This document shows, in pieces, positions 1-8,086 of a DNA stretch of 64,000 bases. The DNA is from Streptomyces prunicolor NBRC 13075 (GTDB taxonomy: Bacteria; Actinomycetota; Actinomycetes; Streptomycetales; Streptomycetaceae): assembly GCF_000367365.1 (NCBI RefSeq), contig NZ_BARF01000034.1, positions 186,001 to 250,000 of the forward strand, written 5' to 3'. A program made the translations under genes and the position numbers. A model generated the notes under the pieces. That model saw nothing but the letters and a program-made list of their open reading frames with translations, was not told the origin of the DNA and did no database searches. Every line of letters starts with the position of its first letter. The stretch's first letter is position 1.

Positions 1-492
1 GTACGGCTCGATCTGCGCACCGGCGACGCGGCGGCGGCGCTGGCCCGCCTCGACGAGGGCGAGGCCGACGTGGCGGTCGCGGGCATCCCACCCCGGCTGC
101 CGGAACCCCTGGTCAGCCGGACGGTCACGGTGACCGAACTGGTCCTGGTCACCGCGCGCGACCGTCCCGACCCGGGTCTCGACGGCCCGTTCGTCCTCCC
201 GCACCGGGGCCTGGTCCGCGAGGCTGCCGACCGCTGGTTCCGCACCCGGGGCACGACACCCGACGTGGCCTGCGAACCGGACGGCCACGAAGGCCTGCTG
301 ACCCTGGTCGCCCTGGGCTGCGGGACGGGAGTGGTACCCCGCCTCGTCCTGGACAACAGCGCCGTACGGGAACGGCTGACGGTGATCCCGGCGGACCCAC
401 CACCGGAGCCGTTCCCGATCGGGCTCTGCGTACGACGAGCGGACCTGCGCCGCCCACTGGTGGCAGCCCTGTGGAGCCTGACGGCGCCATAG
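1..492 (+). CDS. LysR-family regulator, C-terminal part (partial)
   Basis: The open frame runs in from the left edge and ends at 492. The 163 visible residues look like the effector-binding half of a LysR regulator: a segment ending in GEADVAVAGIP (the typical position where LysR proteins discriminate ligand), then a second lobe with DGHEGLLTLVALGCGTGVVP, the usual G-x-G-x-x-x-P ending of the binding cleft, resembling IlvY-type members. The winged-helix DNA-binding domain must lie upstream of the window. A tight GC hairpin follows the stop. The family is fairly clear; the target and ligand cannot be told from this part alone. Confidence 0.75.
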   Translation, partial: VRLDLRTGDAAAALARLDEGEADVAVAGIPPRLPEPLVSRTVTVTELVLVTARDRPDPGLDGPFVLPHRGLVREAADRWFRTRGTTPDVACEPDGHEGLLTLVALGCGTGVVPRLVLDNSAVRERLTVIPADPPPEPFPIGLCVRRADLRRPLVAALWSLTAP

Positions 493-509
493 GCGCCCCA
501 AAGGGGCGC
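493..509 (+). terminator. Short GC hairpin after the LysR gene
   Basis: GCGCCCC at 493-499 pairs perfectly with GGGGCGC at 503-509 around an AAA loop, immediately after the stop codon of the LysR gene. This compact form is a common Streptomyces 3'-end hairpin; there is no long U-tract. Confidence 0.6.
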
Positions 510-612
510 AGGGCTGTATTTGATTTGCGGCTACCGCCGCGCGGGCGCGCCCAGCCACAACGGGCGCCGCAGCAAACCGACGACGCACGCCCCGCTACTC
601 CCAGCGGAGCGC

Positions 613-1794
613 CTAGTCCAGGTCAACCGGCCCGTCGTTCTTCTTCTCGTCCTTCTTCGCCTGCAACTGGAGCAGATTCTTGACCTCGTCACCGGGCCGA
701 CGCCCGTCGGGGTCCGCCCCGCTCAGATTCCCCCGCACCGAGTCCAGAATCGTCAGCCCCTGCGAGACAAGCCCCGCGGCGATCTCGCCAAGCCCGTCCG
801 CCCCGTTGAGAACGTTGACGTTGGCCCCCGCAAGACCCCCCGCCGCTTCCTTGACGATCTGCGGAAGCTGGTCGATCAGCATCCGGTCGAGCGCGACGCG
901 GTCGTACGACGCCGCCGCCTCGGCCTGGATCTTCATCCGGTCCGCCTCGGCGATGGCGAGCAGCTTGATCCGCTGGGCCTCGGCCTCGGCCGGCTTGACG
1001 ATCTCGGCGACCAGCTGCTGCTGGCGCAACTCGGCCTGGCGCTGGGCCAGTTCGGTCTGCGCGGCGAGCACTTCCTGCTGGGCGTGGGCCTGCGCGAGCG
1101 GTCCGGCCTGCGCGGCCTGCGCCTGGGCGCGGTCGACCTCGGCCGAGTACTCGGCCTTGACGACCGCGGTCTGCCGGGCGTACTCGGCCTGGTTGCGGGC
1201 CGCGACCTGCTCCGCCTCGACGGAGGCCTGGGTGGCCTGGGCCTGGGCGATCTGGGCCTGCCGCTGGATGGCCGCCTTGTGCGGCGCGGACATGGCCTCG
1301 ATGTAGCCGACCTCGCCGTCGTCGATCGACTGGATCTGCAGCGAGTCCACGATCAGGCCGATCTTCGCCATCTCGACCTTTGACGTGTCGAGAACCTCGG
1401 CGGCGAGCTTCTGCCGCTCCGTGACGATCTCCTCGACCGTCATCGAGCCGATGATGGACCGCAGGTGACCGGCGAAGATCCGGCCGGTCAGGACCGACAT
1501 CTGGTCCTGGTCGGAGAGGAAGCGCTGGCCCGCGTTGATGATGCTCTCGGTGTCGTTGCCGACCTTGAACGCGATCACGGCGCGGACGTGCAGCGCGATG
1601 CCCTGCCTGGTCACACAGGTCTCGGTGACCTCGGCCTCGCACATCGACAGCGTGAGGAAGCGGGTCTTGCGGAAGACCGGCAGCACGAACTTTCCGTGCC
1701 CCGTGACCACTCGGAACGGCGCGCCCCCCAGTCCCCGCCTGCCACCCGAGATCAGCATCGCCTCATCGGGGGCGGGAACGCGGTAACCGAACAT
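613..1794 (-). CDS. SPFH/band 7 flotillin-like protein
   Basis: A 393-aa protein. The N-terminal half is a band-7/SPFH domain. The C-terminal half (about residues 160-310) is a long Ala/Gln/Glu-rich coiled coil with AEAEAQRIK-type repeats, typical of flotillins that scaffold membrane microdomains. There is no obvious N-terminal transmembrane helix, so membrane attachment is probably by a hairpin or by acylation. ATG at 1794 is preferred because GAGGAG lies about 8 bases before it; a GTG 15 bases upstream (1809) is in frame but badly placed. It starts 11 bases after a small NfeD-like gene, so the two are probably one transcript. Family assignment is confident; the physiological role is not known from the sequence. 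Confidence 0.85.
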   Translation of the reverse strand: MFGYRVPAPDEAMLISGGRRGLGGAPFRVVTGHGKFVLPVFRKTRFLTLSMCEAEVTETCVTRQGIALHVRAVIAFKVGNDTESIINAGQRFLSDQDQMSVLTGRIFAGHLRSIIGSMTVEEIVTERQKLAAEVLDTSKVEMAKIGLIVDSLQIQSIDDGEVGYIEAMSAPHKAAIQRQAQIAQAQATQASVEAEQVAARNQAEYARQTAVVKAEYSAEVDRAQAQAAQAGPLAQAHAQQEVLAAQTELAQRQAELRQQQLVAEIVKPAEAEAQRIKLLAIAEADRMKIQAEAAASYDRVALDRMLIDQLPQIVKEAAGGLAGANVNVLNGADGLGEIAAGLVSQGLTILDSVRGNLSGADPDGRRPGDEVKNLLQLQAKKDEKKNDGPVDLD

Positions 1795-1805
1795 TCTGGT
1801 ACTCC

Positions 1806-2057
1806 TCACTCAGCGCCGGCGGGGTCCCCGCCCAGCGCGTCCAATGGATCCACCCACTTGATGACGTGGACCTCACGACTTCCTCGCGACTCGATCACGA
1901 GTACGGTCGCCCCCGTGGGCAGAGGATCGTCCGACCAGGCGAGGAAGGTCTCGGAGCCGCCTCGGACGCGCACCAGGATCTCGCCGGGGCCCGCGCTTCC
2001 GCGGGTCGCGATGATCACCTGCCCCGTGCATCCGATCACGGGCTCATCCTGCGGCAT
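1806..2057 (-). CDS. Small NfeD-like OB-fold protein
   Basis: An 83-aa protein starting MPQDEPVIGCTGQV. The pattern GxxGxVxxxxxxxGxIxVRVxGxxEtFxAxSDxxLPxGxxVxVxExxGxxxVxV fits the C-terminal OB-fold of NfeD proteins, which normally partner SPFH/flotillin proteins. The membrane segments and serine-protease part of full NfeD are absent, so this would be a soluble minimal form. ATG 2057 has GGAGGG a suitable distance upstream; the open frame extends to 2285 without a better start. It is the first gene of a two-gene unit with the flotillin-like gene. The assignment rests on pattern and on the well-known NfeD-flotillin pairing, so I am moderately sure. Confidence 0.6.
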   Translation of the reverse strand: MPQDEPVIGCTGQVIIATRGSAGPGEILVRVRGGSETFLAWSDDPLPTGATVLVIESRGSREVHVIKWVDPLDALGGDPAGAE

Positions 2058-2164
2058 CACACGCCGCCCTCCATCCTCTGGCCTTAGGTTTCCGACGATA
2101 GACCTACTCTGCCCCGGCTCCCAACGGGCTCGTCGATTCCTTCTTCCGGACACCGTCCTCAAGA

Positions 2165-3379
2165 TCAGGACAGGGCCGCCAGCGGATCGTCGAGCACCGG
2201 CTGCCACGCCAACTCGGCTGCCCCGACCAGGCTGTTGTGGTCGAGGGTGCAGGCGAGGATCGGCACGCCTCCGCTCTGCCCCCACAGACTCCGGTCGGCG
2301 ACGACCGCGCGCAGCCGGTCCGGGTCGGCGTCCAGGAGGCTGCGGTGCAGTCCGCCGAGGATGATCCGGTCGGGGTTGAGGATGTTCACCAGGCCCGCGA
2401 GCCCCAGCCCGAGCCGGTCGATGAGCGCTTCGGTGGCCTTCCGGACGGTCGGGTCGTCGTAGTGGTGGCGGATCAGCTCGTTGGACTCCTGGAGCAGGGA
2501 CACCTCGGGGCCGGGCTCACGACCGGCGGCCGTGAGGAAGGCGAGCGGGTCGGCCTCGACGTCGAGACAGCCGCGGCTGCCGCAGTAGCAGGGGCGCCCT
2601 TCGGGGTTGACGGTGAGGTGCCCGACTTCGAGCGCGAGGCCCGAACTCCCGGTGTGCAGACGCCCGTCGAGCACCAGCGCGCCGCCCACACCCCGGTGTC
2701 CGGTCGCCACGCACAGCAGGTCCCGGGCGCCGCGTCCCGCGCCGTGCCGGTGCTCGGCGAGCGCGGCGAGGTTGACGTCGTTGCCCGCGAACGCGGGACC
2801 GGTGAGGCCGGCCGCGCGCACGCACTCGGCGAAGATCCGCCGCACCGGCGCGCCTGCGGGCCAGGCCAGGTGGAGGGGGTTGAGCGCCAGTCCTTCGGGC
2901 TCGGCCACGGCGGACGGTACGGCGAGCCCGGCACCGACGCACCGCCGGCCGGTCTCACGCAACAGATCGGCACCGGCCTCGACGACCGAACCGAGCACCT
3001 TCGCCGGGTCTGCGTCCACGGCCTCGCAGCCGGGCGCGGTCGCGACGATCTGGCCGCCGAGTCCGACCAGTGCGGCGCGGAAGCCGTCTGCGTGTACCTG
3101 GGCTGCGAGGACTACGGGTCCGTCCTCGGCGAGCGCGAGTCGGTGCGAGGGGCGTCCCTGTGAACCGGCTGCCGCGCCGGGCCTTGCGTCGACCCTGATC
3201 AGGCCCAGGGCCTCCAGCTCGGCGGCCACCGCGCCGGCCGTCGCGCGGGTCACCCCGAGTTCGGCGGTGAGTACGGCGCGGGTGGGGGCACGGCCGGTGT
3301 GCACGAGCTCCAGGGCGGGGCCGAGCGCTCCGCGGCCCCGGTCCAGTCGTGCCCTTGAGGTTGTCCCTTCGCCGCTCAT
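2165..3379 (-). CDS. ROK-family transcriptional regulator
   Basis: A 404-aa protein with an N-terminal winged helix (about residues 15-70, RATAGAVAAELEALGLI) followed by a ROK domain. The ROK zinc/sugar motif is present: EVGHLTVNPEGRPCYCG followed by RGCLDVEA, giving the Cys-x-Cys-x5-Cys zinc cluster, and a GNDVNLAALAEH segment is typical of the sugar site. Such proteins are sugar-responsive repressors (NagC/XylR/Mlc type). It is a single gene between the flotillin pair and alkB, so no target operon is adjacent. The xylF-like gene at 35170 or the aldolase operon at 5341 could be targets, but nothing here links them. Confidence 0.88.
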   Translation of the reverse strand: MSGEGTTSRARLDRGRGALGPALELVHTGRAPTRAVLTAELGVTRATAGAVAAELEALGLIRVDARPGAAAGSQGRPSHRLALAEDGPVVLAAQVHADGFRAALVGLGGQIVATAPGCEAVDADPAKVLGSVVEAGADLLRETGRRCVGAGLAVPSAVAEPEGLALNPLHLAWPAGAPVRRIFAECVRAAGLTGPAFAGNDVNLAALAEHRHGAGRGARDLLCVATGHRGVGGALVLDGRLHTGSSGLALEVGHLTVNPEGRPCYCGSRGCLDVEADPLAFLTAAGREPGPEVSLLQESNELIRHHYDDPTVRKATEALIDRLGLGLAGLVNILNPDRIILGGLHRSLLDADPDRLRAVVADRSLWGQSGGVPILACTLDHNSLVGAAELAWQPVLDDPLAALS

Positions 3380-3437
3380 GAGGGGGAGTCTCCCATGATC
3401 CGTAGAGCGAGCCGGTGGGGGTCGTGGTCACAGTGAC

Positions 3438-3477
3438 GGCCGGTGGGGGCTGGTCGCGCAGTTCCCCGCGCCCCTGA
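3438..3477 (-). repeat. Widespread Streptomyces intergenic repeat, probable 3'-end element of alkB
   Basis: The stretch CGGTGGGGGCTGGTCGCGCA followed by GTTCCCCGCGCCCCTGAAAA is a sequence I recognise as very frequent between Streptomyces genes. It lies 15 bases after the stop of alkB on the minus strand and contains GC-rich complementary segments, so it probably forms part of the 3' end of that transcript. The recognition comes from general knowledge; no search was run. Confidence 0.6.
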
Positions 3478-3491
3478 AAAGCAACGCCCGC

Positions 3492-4133
3492 TCAGAAGCC
3501 ACTCACTCTCAGCGTCACGTTAAGCCTTCCCCGTAGCCCCAACTCCCCCGGCCCCGTGCCCTCGTACACCCTCGGCACCCCGTGATACGCCAGCCTCGAC
3601 GCGCCCCCGAACACGAACAAGTCGCCGCTCCTCAACTCGACGTCCGTGTACGGCCTCGTGCGGGTCTGGGTGTTGCCGAAGCGGAAGACGCAGGTGTCGC
3701 CGAGGCTGAGGGAGACCACGGGGGCGTCGGAACGCTCGTCGGCGTCGCGGTGCATGCCCATGCGGGCGTCGCCGTCGTAGAAATTGATCAGGGCGATGTC
3801 GTACGACGCCGTCGGCGCCCCCAGTGCGTCGGTGACCGCCCGCTGCGCGAGGTCGTCGAGCCAGGTCGGGAAGGGTTTCACCGGGGTGCCGTCGCCGTCG
3901 GTCGTCGTGCGGGAGTAGGCGTACGGGTACCAGTGCCAGCCCAGGCACACCTGTCGGGCGGTCATCGTGCCGCCGCCGGGGGTGCGGACCGTGCGCAGGC
4001 CGGCGGGCGGCCGGGCCCACTCGCGGCAGGCCGTCAGGAGGTCGCGCTGGCGGTCCGGGGAGAGCCAGTCCGGCACCTGCACCGCGCCCGGCGTGATCTC
4101 CGTACGAACTCTCGGAAACAGCTCGGCGTCCAT
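3492..4133 (-). CDS. alkB: AlkB-type alpha-ketoglutarate-dependent DNA dealkylase
   Basis: A 213-aa Fe(II)/2-oxoglutarate dioxygenase that would remove alkyl groups from N1-methyladenine and N3-methylcytosine in DNA or RNA. The iron ligands are visible as MHRDADE (His and Asp of the HxD motif) and the later YHGVPR histidine. The 2-oxoglutarate-binding arginines are in GRLNVTLR at the C-terminus. The substrate-side segment ALINFYDGDARMGMH matches AlkB. The start at 4133 (MDAELFPRV) is chosen because the frame upstream lacks family similarity; a GTG at 4169 is an alternative. It is divergent from the methyltransferase at 4190, leaving only about 56 bases for both promoters. Confidence 0.9.
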   Translation of the reverse strand: MDAELFPRVRTEITPGAVQVPDWLSPDRQRDLLTACREWARPPAGLRTVRTPGGGTMTARQVCLGWHWYPYAYSRTTTDGDGTPVKPFPTWLDDLAQRAVTDALGAPTASYDIALINFYDGDARMGMHRDADERSDAPVVSLSLGDTCVFRFGNTQTRTRPYTDVELRSGDLFVFGGASRLAYHGVPRVYEGTGPGELGLRGRLNVTLRVSGF

Positions 4134-4174
4134 GGCCCCATCCTGCCCCGACCGGCCATGAGCTGGCACTCGGT

Positions 4175-4180
4175 TAGCCT
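4175..4180 (+). promoter_or_regulatory. Possible -10 box for a near-leaderless transcript
   Basis: TAGCCT ends nine bases before the ATG at 4190 and there is no Shine-Dalgarno sequence between them, which suggests transcription starts at or close to the start codon. Weak evidence: only the hexamer and its spacing support it. Confidence 0.3.
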
Positions 4181-4189
4181 TGGCGCACG

Positions 4190-5344
4190 ATGGACGACCA
4201 TATCGACCGAATGACGACTCCGTGGGGCGAGCGCGCCCTGGCCCGCTTCCCCGAGGACCCGCGCGACCAGTTGCGTGCCTGGGACGCCTCCGACGAATAC
4301 CTTCTGCGGCATCTGGCGGAACAGGACACCCCGCTGTCCGGCACGGTGGTGATCGTGGGCGACCGCTGGGGCGCCCTGGCCACGGCCCTCGCGGAGCACG
4401 GTCCGGTGCAGATCACGGACTCGTTCCTCACGCAGGAGGCGACCAAGGCGAACCTCGCCCGGGGTGAGGTCGACGCGGATTCCGTACGGCTGCTCACCAC
4501 CCAGGATCCGCCGCCCGAGCGGGTCGACGTGCTGCTGGTCCGGGTGCCCAAGAGCCTCGCGCTGCTGGAGGACCAGCTGCTGCGGCTGGCGCCCGCGGTG
4601 CACGCCGACACCGTCGTCGTCGGTACCGGGATGGCGAAGGAGATCCACACCTCGACGCTGAAGCTGTTCGAGCGGATCCTCGGCCCGACCCGGACCTCGC
4701 TGGCCGAGAAGAAGGCCCGGCTGATCTTCTGCACGCCACGGTCGTCGGCAGCGCGTGGCACCAACCCCTGGCCGCACAGTTACGCCCTGCCCGACGGCAT
4801 CGGCGTGGTGTCGGGGCGGACCGTGGTCAATCACGCGGGTGTGTTCTGCGCCGAGCGCCTCGACATCGGCACCCGTTTCCTCCTCCAGCATCTGCCCTCA
4901 AGTCGTGGGCTCGGCAAGGTGGTTGACCTCGGGTGCGGCAACGGTGTCGTGGGTACGGCGGTGTCGTTGGCCGATCCGGAGGCCGAAGTCCTGTTCGTGG
5001 ACGAGTCGTTCCAGGCCGTCGCCTCGGCGGAGGCCACGTACAAGGCGAACGGCGTTCCGGGGCAGGCCGAGTTCAGGGTCGGGGACGGGCTGGTCGGGGT
5101 GCCTGCCGACAGCGTGGACCTCGTGCTCAACAATCCGCCGTTCCACTCCCACCAGGCGACGACCGACGCGACGGCCTGGCGGATGTTCTCCGGGGCGCGG
5201 CGCGCGCTGCGGCCGGGCGGCGAGCTGTGGGTGATCGGCAACCGGCATCTCGCGTACCACGTGAAGCTGAAGCGGCTCTTCGGCAACAGTCAACTGGTCG
5301 CCAGCGACGCGAAGTTCGTGGTGCTGAAGGCCGTCAAGCGCTAG
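4190..5344 (+). CDS. RlmG/RsmC-type class I rRNA methyltransferase
   Basis: A 384-aa SAM-dependent methyltransferase with the two-domain layout of RlmG/RsmC: a degenerate N-terminal Rossmann domain (residues 1-190) and a catalytic C-terminal one. Motif I is VVDLGCGNGVVG and the acceptor motif IV is LNNPPFHSH, typical of enzymes methylating an exocyclic amino group of guanine (23S G1835 or 16S G1207). No Shine-Dalgarno sequence precedes the ATG, so it may be leaderless. The stop TAG overlaps the stop of the convergent aldolase gene in the shared sequence CTAG. RlmG is more likely than RsmC by length, but the exact rRNA position is not certain. Confidence 0.85.
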   Translation: MDDHIDRMTTPWGERALARFPEDPRDQLRAWDASDEYLLRHLAEQDTPLSGTVVIVGDRWGALATALAEHGPVQITDSFLTQEATKANLARGEVDADSVRLLTTQDPPPERVDVLLVRVPKSLALLEDQLLRLAPAVHADTVVVGTGMAKEIHTSTLKLFERILGPTRTSLAEKKARLIFCTPRSSAARGTNPWPHSYALPDGIGVVSGRTVVNHAGVFCAERLDIGTRFLLQHLPSSRGLGKVVDLGCGNGVVGTAVSLADPEAEVLFVDESFQAVASAEATYKANGVPGQAEFRVGDGLVGVPADSVDLVLNNPPFHSHQATTDATAWRMFSGARRALRPGGELWVIGNRHLAYHVKLKRLFGNSQLVASDAKFVVLKAVKR

Positions 5345-6207
5345 CCCGACCGTCCGTCTCCGGCGAGTACGCCGATGATCCGGGCCACCGCTTCCGCCAT
5401 GGCCTCCCGCCCCACGCTCAGGTACTTGCGGGAGTCGACAGCCTCGGGGTGTTCGGCGAGGAACGCGCGGATCGCGCCGGTCATCGCCTGGTTGAGGGCC
5501 GTGCCCACGTTGACCTTGGTGATGCCGCCGGCGACGGCCGCGGTCAGTTCGTCGTCGGGGACTCCCGAGGAGCCGTGCAGGACGAGGGGGACGTCCAGGG
5601 CCGCGGTGAGCCGCTTGAGGAGGTCGTGGTCGAGGGTGGCGGTACGGGTGGTCATGGCGTGCGTGCTGCCGATGGCCACGGCGAGTGCGTCCACGCCGGA
5701 GTCGGCGACGAAGGCGCGGGCCTCGGCGGGGTCGGTGCGGGCGCCGGGTGCGTGGGCGTCGAGGGGCGGCTCGCCGTTCTTGCCGCCGACCTCTCCCAAC
5801 TCGGCCTCGATCCACAGGCCTTGGGAGTGGGCCCAGTCGGCGGCGGTGCGGGTCGCGGCGAGGTTCTCGGCGTAGGGCAGGCGGGCCGCGTCGTACATGA
5901 CGGAGCTGAATCCGCCGTCGCGTGCCTGTCGTAGCAGCTCGTCGCTCTGGACGTGGTCGAGGTGCAACGCGACGGGTACGGCGGCCCGTTCGGCGGCGGC
6001 GACGGCCGCACGGGCGAGCGGGAGGAGGCGGCCGTAGCGGAACTTGACGGCGTTCTCGCTGACTTGGAGGACGACGGGGGCGGTCGCGGACTCGGCGCCG
6101 GCGATGACGGCCTCGACGTGTTCCAGGGTGATGATGTTGAAGGCGGCGACCGCGGAGCGGGCCGTGGCGGCGCTGGTGACAAGCTCGCCGGTGGTGACGA
6201 GGGGCAC
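5341..6207 (-). CDS. Class II fructose/tagatose-bisphosphate aldolase
   Basis: A 288-aa zinc-dependent aldolase that would cleave tagatose-1,6- or fructose-1,6-bisphosphate into two triose phosphates. Landmarks: AFNIITLEHVEAV near the N-terminus, ALHLDHV with the catalytic Asp and first zinc His, AELGEVGGK, IGSTHAM and VLHGSSGVPD with the other zinc histidines, and KVNVGTALN for the phosphate site. It lies 34 bases downstream of the SIS-isomerase gene and opposite a DeoR regulator, an arrangement typical of amino-sugar or galactitol/tagatose catabolism (GatY/KbaY-like). The substrate is inferred from this context. Confidence 0.88.
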   Translation of the reverse strand: MPLVTTGELVTSAATARSAVAAFNIITLEHVEAVIAGAESATAPVVLQVSENAVKFRYGRLLPLARAAVAAAERAAVPVALHLDHVQSDELLRQARDGGFSSVMYDAARLPYAENLAATRTAADWAHSQGLWIEAELGEVGGKNGEPPLDAHAPGARTDPAEARAFVADSGVDALAVAIGSTHAMTTRTATLDHDLLKRLTAALDVPLVLHGSSGVPDDELTAAVAGGITKVNVGTALNQAMTGAIRAFLAEHPEAVDSRKYLSVGREAMAEAVARIIGVLAGDGRSG

Positions 6208-6241
6208 GGCCTTTCCTTTCCAGTCCTGGAGTACCGGGGCT

Positions 6242-7123
6242 TCAGGGGGCGAGGATCACCGAGCGGGTGAGGTGGCGCGGGCGGTCGGGGTCCAGGTCGC
6301 GGTGGGCGGCGACGGCGACCGCGAGGCGCTGGGCGCGGACGAGTTCGGCGAGCGGGTCGAGGCCGCCCTCGATCCACAACCCGCCGGTGGCGCCCACCTG
6401 TTGGGCGAGTCCCTCGGGCGCCTCGCCGAGCATCCAGGTGGCGGTGCCGTGGGTGGTGATGCTGATCGGGCCGTGCCGGTACTCCATCGCCGGGTAGGCC
6501 TCGGTCCAGGACAGGGAGGCCTCGCGCATCTTCAGCCCGGCCTCGTTGGCGAGGCCGACCGTCCAGCCGCGGCCGAGAAAGGTGAACTGGGTGCAGGCGA
6601 CGAGCTGTTGGGGCAGTTCGGCGACGAGCGCGGTGCGGGCGTCGGCGACCACGGCGTCGGTGTGCAGGCCGAGGTGGGCGCGGAGCAGGGTGACCGCGGT
6701 GGTCGCGAACCGGGTCTGCACGACGGAGCGTTCGTCGGCGAAGTCGAGCACGACCACCTCGTCGGCGGCCGTCATGACGGGCGTGTGCGGGTCGGCGGTG
6801 ATCGCGGTGGTGCGGGTGTGGCCCTTCAACTCCCGCAGGAGTTGCAGCACTTCGGTGGTGGTGCCGGAGCGGGTGAGGGCGAGGACGCGGTCGTACGTCC
6901 GACCGTGCGGGAACTCCGAGGCGGCGAAGGCGTCGGTCTCGCCCTGGCCTGTTCCCTCGCGCAGGGTGGCGATCGCCTGGGCCATGAAGTACGAGGTTCC
7001 GCAGCCGACGATCGCGACCCGCTCCCCCAGGGCCGGGAGCACCTCCCGGTATCGGCGCGCCTCCGCCGCGGCGCGTATCCAGCACTCGGGCTGACTGTTC
7101 AGCTCGTCCTCGACATAGGTCAT
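6242..7123 (-). CDS. SIS-domain sugar-phosphate isomerase/deaminase (AgaS/GlmS-C-like)
   Basis: A 293-aa protein with two SIS domains. The first has VAIVGCGTSYFMAQAIA and LALTRSGTTTEVLQLLREL, the phosphosugar-binding Ser/Thr loops. The second has FLGRGWTVGLANEAGLKMREA and the family sequence MEYRHGPISITTHGT. It resembles the isomerase domain of GlmS and AgaS-type ketose/aldose isomerases, without the glutaminase half. ATG 7123 follows GGGGAGGGG, so it is preferred over the upstream start at 7186. It is the first gene of an operon with the aldolase and is divergent from the DeoR gene. Confidence 0.85.
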   Translation of the reverse strand: MTYVEDELNSQPECWIRAAAEARRYREVLPALGERVAIVGCGTSYFMAQAIATLREGTGQGETDAFAASEFPHGRTYDRVLALTRSGTTTEVLQLLRELKGHTRTTAITADPHTPVMTAADEVVVLDFADERSVVQTRFATTAVTLLRAHLGLHTDAVVADARTALVAELPQQLVACTQFTFLGRGWTVGLANEAGLKMREASLSWTEAYPAMEYRHGPISITTHGTATWMLGEAPEGLAQQVGATGGLWIEGGLDPLAELVRAQRLAVAVAAHRDLDPDRPRHLTRSVILAP

Positions 7124-7248
7124 GCCGTACCCCTCCCCGCTGATGCTTGTTCCTGCAAGATATAGCGAGGTTTCGAGCACAATCAAGCAAATTCGGTGAG
7201 GATGGTGTGCGCTAGGGTCGCCGGAGAATCGAGGAACGGAGAGTGCGG
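7124..7248. promoter_or_regulatory. Divergent control region between SIS isomerase and DeoR genes
   Basis: These 125 bases carry both promoters. The central stretch 7150-7195 is clearly poorer in GC than its surroundings, as expected for a promoter/operator. DeoR proteins usually repress the divergent operon and themselves; I do not see a clear repeated operator and do not assign one. Confidence 0.45.
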
Positions 7249-8037
7249 ATGTCGCGCGACGCCCGCTGGAAGGCGCTGCTGGAGCTGCTCGTCGAGCGCG
7301 GCCGGCTCGACGTCGAGGAAGCGGCTGTCGACCTCGCGGTGTCGGCCGCGACGATCCGCCGTGACTTCGACCAACTCGCCGAGCAGCAGATGCTGGTGCG
7401 CACCCGGGGCGGCGCGGTCGTGCACGGGGTGTCGTACGAACTGCCGTTGCGCTACAAGACCGCCCGGCACGCCTCCGAGAAGCAGCGGATCGCCAAGGCG
7501 GTCGCCGAACTCGTCGCGCCGGGTGAGGCGGTGGGCCTGACCGGCGGTACGACGACCACGGAGGTGGCCCGCGCCCTGGCCGTACGCGGCGACCTCACCT
7601 CCGGAGCCTCCGGATCACCGGCGCTGACCATCGTGACCAACGCGCTCAACATCGCCAACGAGCTTGCCGTACGGCCCCAGTTCAAGATCGTGCTGACCGG
7701 CGGGGTCGCGCGACCGCAGTCGTACGAACTCGTCGGGCCGCTCGCGGACGGGGTGCTCTCGCAGATCACCGTCGATGTGGCGGTGCTCGGTGTGGTCGCC
7801 TTCGACGTGACGCACGGCGCGGCGGCCCACGACGAGGCGGAGGCGGCGATCAACCGGCTGCTGTGCGAGCGCGCCGAGCGCGTGATCGTCGCGGCCGACT
7901 CCAGCAAGCTCGGGCAGCGGGCGTTCGCCCGGATCTGCTCGGTGGAGTCCGTGAACACGCTGGTGACGGATGCGGGGGTGGGGGCGGACATGGTGCGGCG
8001 GTTCGAGGAGGCGGGGGTGCGGGTCGTCGCCGTGTGA
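7249..8037 (+). CDS. DeoR-family transcriptional regulator
   Basis: A 262-aa protein with the DeoR N-terminal winged helix (WKALLELLVERGRLDVEEAA, then VSAATIRRDFDQLAEQQMLVRTRGGAV) and the DeoRC sugar-phosphate sensor domain, with LTGGTTTTEVARAL and the conserved end VIVAADSSKLGQRAFARIC. ATG 7249 is favoured by GGAG seven bases upstream; an in-frame GTG at 7243 is the alternative. Its divergent position makes it the likely local repressor of the isomerase-aldolase operon, relieved by a sugar phosphate. Confidence 0.92.
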   Translation: MSRDARWKALLELLVERGRLDVEEAAVDLAVSAATIRRDFDQLAEQQMLVRTRGGAVVHGVSYELPLRYKTARHASEKQRIAKAVAELVAPGEAVGLTGGTTTTEVARALAVRGDLTSGASGSPALTIVTNALNIANELAVRPQFKIVLTGGVARPQSYELVGPLADGVLSQITVDVAVLGVVAFDVTHGAAAHDEAEAAINRLLCERAERVIVAADSSKLGQRAFARICSVESVNTLVTDAGVGADMVRRFEEAGVRVVAV

Positions 8038-8086
8038 CGGCCCGCCCCGCCCCGGACACCCGATCGGTGCTTGCTCAATATCTGCC

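Noticed and set aside
520..1383. Long open frames on the plus strand opposite the flotillin-like gene
   Set aside because: They are shadows caused by the high GC content; the minus-strand frame has the band-7 domain and coiled coil.
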